Shown here one piece after another: positions 59,360 to 64,000 of a DNA stretch of 64,000 bases (position 1 is the stretch's first letter; each line of letters begins with the position of its first letter). Origin of the DNA: Streptomyces sp. NBC_01689 (lineage in GTDB: Bacteria > Actinomycetota > Actinomycetes > Streptomycetales > Streptomycetaceae); the NCBI RefSeq assembly GCF_036250675.1, contig NZ_CP109592.1, positions 2,852,001 through 2,916,000 of the forward strand. Direction: 5' to 3'. A model generated the notes under the pieces. It searched no databases. It was not told the DNA's origin and saw nothing but the letters and a program-made list of their open reading frames with translations. The position numbers were made by a program, and so were the translations under genes.

Positions 59360-60340
59360 ATGCTGGGAGCGATAGGTCTGGACGAGGCGCACGAGTCGGC
59401 GTACCGGGCGCTGGTGTCCGTGGGCGCCGCGGACGTGACCGATCTCGCGCGCCGGCTCACGCTCGGCGAGTACGACACCGAACGCGCCCTGCGCCGCCTC
59501 GAACAGCACGGGCTCGCGGCCCAGTCGTCGGCTCGTCCGGGACGCTGGGTCGCGGCGCCTCCGGGGGTCGCCCTCGGCGCGCTGCTCACCCAGCAGCGGC
59601 ACGAGCTGGACAAGGCGGAACTGGCGGCCGCGCTGCTCGCCGAGGAGTACCGCGCGCAGGCCACCGAACCCGCCGTGCACGACCTCGTCGAGGTGGTGAT
59701 CGGCGCGGCGGCGGTCAGCCAGCGGTTCCTGCAGCTCCAGCTCGGCGCGAGCGAGGAGGTGTGCGCGCTGGTCACGGGCACCCCGGTCGCGGTCTCCGGG
59801 ACGGACAACGACGCGGAGGAGCAGGCGGCCGGACGCGGTGTCCGCTACCGCGTGGTCCTCGAACGCGCCGTCCTCGACGAGCCCACCGGTGTCACCGAGC
59901 TGTCCGCCGCGCTCGGGCGCGAGGAGCAGGTGCGGGTGGTCGACAGGGTGCCGACCAAGCTGGTGATCGCCGACCGGACGCTCGCGATGGTGCCGCTCAC
60001 GGCCCCCGCCTCGCAGCCCGCCGCACTGGTCGTGCACGCCAGCGGGCTGCTGGAACTGCTGTCGGGACTGTTCGAGTCGGTGTGGCGGGAGGCGCTGCCG
60101 CTGCGGCTGGGCAGCCGTGGCTTCGTGGAGCAGGGTCCGGACGGACCGGACGGCACCGATCTGGAGATCCTCTCGCTGCTGCTGGCCGGGCTCACCGACG
60201 CGAGCGTGGCCAAGCAGCTCGACCTGGGGCTGCGGACCGTGCAGCGCAGGGTGAAGCGGCTGATGGAGCTGACGGCCGTGACGACCCGGCTGCAGCTGGG
60301 CTGGCACGCCTACGAGAAGGGCTGGGTGGCCCGGCACTGA
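59360..60340 (+). CDS. TrmB/LuxR-like transcriptional regulator
   Basis: 326 aa from ATG 59360 with GGGGAGGG 9 nt upstream. The N-terminal winged helix resembles TrmB-type regulators (ESAYRALVSVGAADVTDLARRLTLGEYDTERALRRLEQHGLA), followed by a coiled segment and a sensor-like middle. The C-terminal helix-turn-helix is LuxR/GerE-like (DLEILSLLLAGLTDASVAKQLDLGLRTVQRRVKRLMELTAVTTRLQLGWHA). This two-HTH layout is widespread in Streptomyces helix-turn-helix regulators of unknown targets. A DUF456 gene follows 36 bp downstream on the same strand. Confidence 0.85.
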   Translation: MLGAIGLDEAHESAYRALVSVGAADVTDLARRLTLGEYDTERALRRLEQHGLAAQSSARPGRWVAAPPGVALGALLTQQRHELDKAELAAALLAEEYRAQATEPAVHDLVEVVIGAAAVSQRFLQLQLGASEEVCALVTGTPVAVSGTDNDAEEQAAGRGVRYRVVLERAVLDEPTGVTELSAALGREEQVRVVDRVPTKLVIADRTLAMVPLTAPASQPAALVVHASGLLELLSGLFESVWREALPLRLGSRGFVEQGPDGPDGTDLEILSLLLAGLTDASVAKQLDLGLRTVQRRVKRLMELTAVTTRLQLGWHAYEKGWVARH

Positions 60341-60376
60341 CCTGCGCCCTCCGGCCCGCTCCGGCACGCTTGTCAG

Positions 60377-60859
60377 ATGGGAGCGTGGGAACTCCTGCTG
60401 GTCGGCGTGGTGATCGCGCTCGGCGTCTGCGGAGTGCTGGTGCCCGGTGTGCCGGGGTCGTGGCTCGTCTGGGCCGCGGTCCTGTGGTGGGCGCTCAGCG
60501 ACCCGCAGCCCCTGGCGTGGGGTGTGCTCGTGGGCGCGACGCTGGTCCTGCTGGTGGCCCAGGCGATCCGCTGGGCGCTGCCGCCCCGGCGGCTCCGCGA
60601 GGGCGGTGCCACCCCGCGTACCGGGCTGTACGCGGGCACCGGCGCGCTGCTCGGCTTCGTCCTGTTGCCGGTGGTCGGCGCGCTGCCGGGATTCCTCGGC
60701 GGGATCTATCTCCACGAGCGGCTGGGCGTGGGAGGTCATGAGCGGGCGTGGTCGGCGACCCGGACGCTGATGCGGTCCGGCGGCTGGAGCGTGCTGACGG
60801 AGCTGTTCGCCTGTCTGCTGATCGCGGGCGTGTGGCTGGGCGCGGTGGTCCGGGGCTGA
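60377..60859 (+). CDS. DUF456 membrane protein
   Basis: 160 aa from ATG 60377 with no obvious ribosome site. About five membrane helices: WELLLVGVVIALGVCGVLVPGVPGSWLVWAAVLWW, GVLVGATLVLLVAQAIRWALP, GTGALLGFVLLPVVGALPGFLGGIYLHE, ELFACLLIAGVWLGAVV. The P-G-x-P-G-S-W motif after helix 1 and the G-F-L-G-G-I block are typical of DUF456. Function unknown. Possibly co-transcribed with the regulator ending at 60340. Confidence 0.85.
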   Translation: MGAWELLLVGVVIALGVCGVLVPGVPGSWLVWAAVLWWALSDPQPLAWGVLVGATLVLLVAQAIRWALPPRRLREGGATPRTGLYAGTGALLGFVLLPVVGALPGFLGGIYLHERLGVGGHERAWSATRTLMRSGGWSVLTELFACLLIAGVWLGAVVRG

Positions 60860-61021
60860 CCCCGTCCGGGCCCGAGGGTCCTCCCGGAGCCGCCAGGGCC
60901 TCCAGGGGTTTCCAGAGGCCGCCAACCCCCAGGACTCCCTCACGGCCTCCCAGCTGCCTTCCCGTGCCCCCCGGGCGCCTTCCCCGTGCCCCCGGCCCCT
61001 CCCGTGCCCCCCGGGGCCCTC

Positions 61022-62269
61022 CTAGGGAACGAGGGTGCCCAGATCCACCGTGTCGGCCATCGCGCGCATGCCCGCGTCGTCGAAGTGGAGGTGGTCGCCG
61101 GGATCGTAGGCGGGGCGGATGCGGTACGGGTCCGCCGGGTCGCGGACGGCGGCGTCGAAGTCCGCCACCGCGTCGAAGAGGCCGCCCTCGCGGACGAACG
61201 CGTTGACCTCCTGCCGGACGGCCTCGCGCGCCGCCGTCCACGCCGGATGGCCGCCGTACGGCGTCATCGTGGCGCCGACGACCCGGATGCCGAGGGCGTG
61301 GGCGCGCGTCACGATCCGGCGGTAGGCGTCCTCCAGCGCCCGGGGGTCCCGCTCCTCCGGTGTGCCCTTGATGTCGTTGATCCCCTCCATCACGATCACC
61401 GTCCGCACTCCGGCGCGGGAGAACACGTCGGCGTCGAGCCGGTCCAGGGCGCTGGGACCGCTGCCCGCGCGCAGCAGCCGGTTGCCGGAGATCCCCGCGT
61501 TGAGGACACCGAGGCGCTGCCGCGGCGGGAGGCCGCTGAGCCGGTCGGCGAGCCGGTCGGGCCAGCGGCGGTTGGTGCCGGGGGTCGAACCGGTCCCGTC
61601 GGTGATGGAGTCCCCGAGCGTGACGACGCTGCCCGCGGCGGGGGCGCCCAGGACGTCGACACCGGTCACGTAGTACCAGCTGTGGAGGTCGGTCGTGTAC
61701 CGGGTGCCGCGCTCGTCGGCGGTCCGATCACCGTCGAGGGCGAGAAAGTTGGTCTGGTGGGCCGAACGGTGGTACGTCGCCGGGCCCGGATCGCCCGGGG
61801 TGTGGACGGAGATCAGGAGATCGGCGCCGGCCGGGATCCGCAGGCGGACGGGGTCGCCGACCAGGTCCGTGCCCGGTGGGACGACCGCCGAACCGGCGCC
61901 GGCGAAGGTCACCGTGCGCATCGACCCCGGGAAGGCGTCCGGGGGGCCCGCGGGCTCGCCCGGCTCCCGCAAGGCGACGGTGACGGCACCGAGTCGCAGG
62001 GGTTCGGTGCCCAGCCGGTTGGAGATCCGGACCCGGACCGCCGTGCCGCCGACGCTCGTGTGCACGACGTTGCGGAACGAGGCGCCGGGCCGGGCGGGGG
62101 CGGTGCCGGACGGGGCGGCCTCCCAGGTGCCGGTCCAGTCCAGGCCCCTGGCGGGGGCGCCCGCCGGGGCCGGGCCGATCCCCTCGTCGGCTCTCGCGCA
62201 CGGTGTGGCGAGGGACAGGACGGTCGCCAGTGCGGCGACAAGATGCCGGGCCATGATCACGCGGGTCAT
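61022..62269 (-). CDS. Secreted SGNH/GDSL hydrolase
   Basis: 415 aa from ATG 62269 (GGGGAA upstream). Sec signal peptide MTRVIMARHLVAALATVLSLATPCARADEG. After a ~180-residue N-terminal beta domain come the SGNH blocks: GDSITDG (nucleophile Ser), NAGISGNRLL, GINDI, and D-x-x-H in DHLHFDDAG. It is a probable extracellular esterase or carbohydrate deacetylase/lipase-like enzyme; the substrate cannot be read. Intergenic 60860-61021 beyond its stop contains only degenerate CCCCGTGCC repeats. Confidence 0.93.
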   Translation of the reverse strand: MTRVIMARHLVAALATVLSLATPCARADEGIGPAPAGAPARGLDWTGTWEAAPSGTAPARPGASFRNVVHTSVGGTAVRVRISNRLGTEPLRLGAVTVALREPGEPAGPPDAFPGSMRTVTFAGAGSAVVPPGTDLVGDPVRLRIPAGADLLISVHTPGDPGPATYHRSAHQTNFLALDGDRTADERGTRYTTDLHSWYYVTGVDVLGAPAAGSVVTLGDSITDGTGSTPGTNRRWPDRLADRLSGLPPRQRLGVLNAGISGNRLLRAGSGPSALDRLDADVFSRAGVRTVIVMEGINDIKGTPEERDPRALEDAYRRIVTRAHALGIRVVGATMTPYGGHPAWTAAREAVRQEVNAFVREGGLFDAVADFDAAVRDPADPYRIRPAYDPGDHLHFDDAGMRAMADTVDLGTLVP

Positions 62270-62551
62270 GCGGCATGGCTTCCCCGGCCACCGGCGCCCC
62301 CAACGGTATGTCACACCGTCAGCCGCACCCGGAATCAAGGGCATTGGCCCGCGGCACCCGTCCGCCCGCGTTCCCGGGCCCTGGTCCCTCGGTCGGGGCG
62401 TGGCGTGCGCCGACGTGCTCGGTCGCCGCCCCGGCCCGGTGCGGCGGGGCCGGACGCGCGGTGCCGACACCCCCGGTGAGATCGAACTCCCCGCCGTCCC
62501 CCACGACTTGACCCCTACGGCCCCTACGACCCCTCGGCCCCCGGCTCCGGC

Positions 62552-64000
62552 TCAGCGAGGAGCCGATCCGTGTCCACCCGTGGCGGATCCGCGGCCGGGG
62601 CCCGGACGGCCGCCGTCCCGGCGCTTCTCTCCCCGTGCCGCCGTCTCCCGCTCCATCGCCCTGAGGTGACGCACCGCGTACGAACGCCACGGGCGCCACG
62701 CCTCCGGGACCGTCTCGCCGGGCGGCGCCACGTCGGGGTCGCCGAGGGCTCGTGTCCGGATGACGGCGACGGTGTGCGCGTCCAGACCCGGCAGCGCGCG
62801 CAGGGTGGCCTCGGCCGCGTCGCGGTCGGCTCCCGCGTCGAGCCGCAGCGTGCCGTCGGCGAGCGCGGCGGTGAGCGTGCCGAGAGGCCCGTCCGGCTCG
62901 GCCTCCGCGAGGACGGCCGGCTCGGGGAACAGATGGGTGAGCGTCCCGTGCGGGGCGTCCAGTGCCTTCCCGTAGCGGCGCACCAGCCGCTCCGCCGCCG
63001 CCCGCCCCACCAGCGCGCGCACGGCCAGTTCGTCGGGGTCCGCCGCGCCGGGCGAGCGCAGGCCGGGGCGGGCGGCGACGGACGGCGCCAGTCGCGGATC
63101 GGCCGCCAGCCGCTCGTCCACCGCGTACGGGTCGGCGTCGAGATCGAACAGCCGCCGCACCCGCTGCACGGCGGTGGTCAGGTCGCGCAGGTCGGTGAGG
63201 TGCAGCCGGGTGTCGAGCCAGCCGCCCGGCCGGGACGCCGGGCTGTCCGGGGACTCGTCCACCGCGACCACCCCGGTGCCGTACGGAAGGCGGAGGGTGC
63301 GCCGGTAGGTCCGGCGGCCGCGGGTGCCGGTCAGATCCTCCACGCCCTCGACCGTCTCGCGGGCGAGGAGGTCGAAGACGGCCGTCGACCGGTACGGCCC
63401 CCGGTGGGCGAGGCGCAGCGGGACCCCGGCGGCCGGGACGTCCTCGCGCGGCGTGCGGGACCCCGCGCGCGAGGCCGTGGCGCGCAGGGCGCTGGGGGTG
63501 GAGGCGTACACCGCGCGGACGGTGTCGTTGAACTGCCGGACGCTGGCGAACCCGGCCGCGAACGCGATCTCCGTGACCGGCAGTCCGGTGGTCTGCAGCA
63601 GGACCCGGGCGGTGTGGGCCCGCTGGGCGCGGGCCAGCGCGACGGGGCCCGCGCCGACCTCGGCGGTGAGCTGCCGCTGTACCTGCCGGGTGCTGTACCC
63701 CAGCCGTGCGGCGAGGCCGCCGACACCCTCGCGGTCCACCACCCCGTCACCGATCAGCCGCATGGCGCGCGCCACGACGTCGGCGCGCACGTTCCACTCC
63801 GCGGAGCCCGGCACCGCGTCCGGGCGGCATCGGCGGCAGGCCCGGAACCCTGAGCGCTGGGCGGCCGCGGCGGTCGTGTAGTACCGCACGTTCCGCCGCT
63901 TCGGTGTCACCGCCGGACAGCTCGGCCGGCAGTAGATCCCGGTCGTCTCCACGGCGAAGAAGAACTCCCCGTCGAACCGGGCGTCCCTGCTCCGCACGGC
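62552..64000 (-). CDS. Ada/AlkA fusion: methyl-sensing activator and 3-methyladenine glycosylase (5' end outside window)
   Basis: The frame is open to the window edge. It starts within the conserved SRDARFDGEFFFAVETTGIYCRPSCPA, so only about ten N-terminal residues are missing; the in-frame GTG at 63997 is unlikely to be the true start. Domains: Ada zinc/methyl-phosphotriester acceptor (Cys in GIYCRPSC...CRRCRPD), AraC-type helix-turn-helix (GLAARLGYSTRQVQRQLTAEVGAGP...TEIAFAAGFASVRQFN), AlkA N-terminal domain, and HhH-GPD glycosylase with catalytic-Asp region ALGDPDVAP. The O6-methylguanine transferase domain of E. coli Ada is absent, as in AdaA-AlkA type proteins. Inducible alkylation repair is the expected role. 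Confidence 0.93.
   Translation of the reverse strand, partial: AVRSRDARFDGEFFFAVETTGIYCRPSCPAVTPKRRNVRYYTTAAAAQRSGFRACRRCRPDAVPGSAEWNVRADVVARAMRLIGDGVVDREGVGGLAARLGYSTRQVQRQLTAEVGAGPVALARAQRAHTARVLLQTTGLPVTEIAFAAGFASVRQFNDTVRAVYASTPSALRATASRAGSRTPREDVPAAGVPLRLAHRGPYRSTAVFDLLARETVEGVEDLTGTRGRRTYRRTLRLPYGTGVVAVDESPDSPASRPGGWLDTRLHLTDLRDLTTAVQRVRRLFDLDADPYAVDERLAADPRLAPSVAARPGLRSPGAADPDELAVRALVGRAAAERLVRRYGKALDAPHGTLTHLFPEPAVLAEAEPDGPLGTLTAALADGTLRLDAGADRDAAEATLRALPGLDAHTVAVIRTRALGDPDVAPPGETVPEAWRPWRSYAVRHLRAMERETAARGEKRRDGGRPGPGRGSATGGHGSAPR

Noticed and set aside
59296..60741. Long alternative frame overlapping the TrmB-like and DUF456 genes
   Set aside because: Arg/Gly/Ala-rich shadow; the other frame has two helix-turn-helix motifs and membrane helices with proper starts.

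Overview
The window is GC-rich actinobacterial DNA with strong third-position G/C bias, GTG and ATG starts behind GGAG-type ribosome binding sites, stem-loop terminators without U-tracts, and families typical of Streptomyces (LAL regulators, DUF2637, PucR-controlled purine catabolism, DmdR-type iron boxes, proteins with very long Pro/Ala/Thr linkers). I read it as a Streptomyces chromosome fragment. Both ends cut genes: a catalase at the left edge and an Ada/AlkA-type DNA repair protein at the right edge. I saw no tRNA, rRNA, CRISPR array, transposase or integrase.

Layout. 0-6 kb: catalase, a small acidic protein, a TIGR04222-like protein, glyoxylate carboligase (gcl) with an inverted-repeat operator, and a zinc-ribbon/Mrr-like protein with an eroded nuclease site. 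6-14.5 kb: two translationally coupled acyl-CoA ligases divergent from a GAF-LuxR regulator, a large LAL regulator and a secreted trypsin-like protease. 14.5-21.2 kb: an AlkZ-like winged-helix protein, CorA, an alpha/beta hydrolase, and a metal block (ArsR sensor divergent from a His-rich CDF exporter, then a second CDF exporter).

21.2-36.9 kb: after a 1.3-kb gene-free region that becomes AT-richer and carries nested inverted repeats, five tightly packed genes form one operon. They encode a 2419-aa megasynthase (tandem nitronate-monooxygenase/PfaD-like barrels, KS, AT, two ACPs, KR), a 1563-aa partner (KS, AT, DH, phosphopantetheinyl transferase), a free ACP, an alpha/beta hydrolase and a GT1/MGT glycosyltransferase. 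This resembles a compacted PUFA-synthase or heterocyst-glycolipid-type lipid synthase, and the built-in glycosyltransferase points to a glycosylated polyketide or fatty lipid. It is the most interesting system here.

37-39.6 kb: an apparently leaderless lipoprotein polysaccharide deacetylase behind a perfect palindrome, a DUF2278 protein and a second leaderless-looking gene (SRPBCC). 39.6-48.3 kb: purine catabolism, with xanthine dehydrogenase FAD, 2Fe-2S and Mo subunits, an AzgA-type purine permease and XdhC, divergent from a PucR activator. With gcl, which acts on glyoxylate from allantoin, this outlines use of purines as a nitrogen and carbon source. 48.3-64 kb: a TPR protein, small membrane protein, GntR regulator, FhuF-like iron protein under an iron box, DUF2637 membrane protein, an RsbW-like ATPase, pyruvate oxidase, a PP2C-like pseudophosphatase, a TrmB/LuxR-like regulator, DUF456, a secreted SGNH hydrolase and the truncated Ada-AlkA fusion.

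All assignments come from reading motifs by eye. No database search was run.
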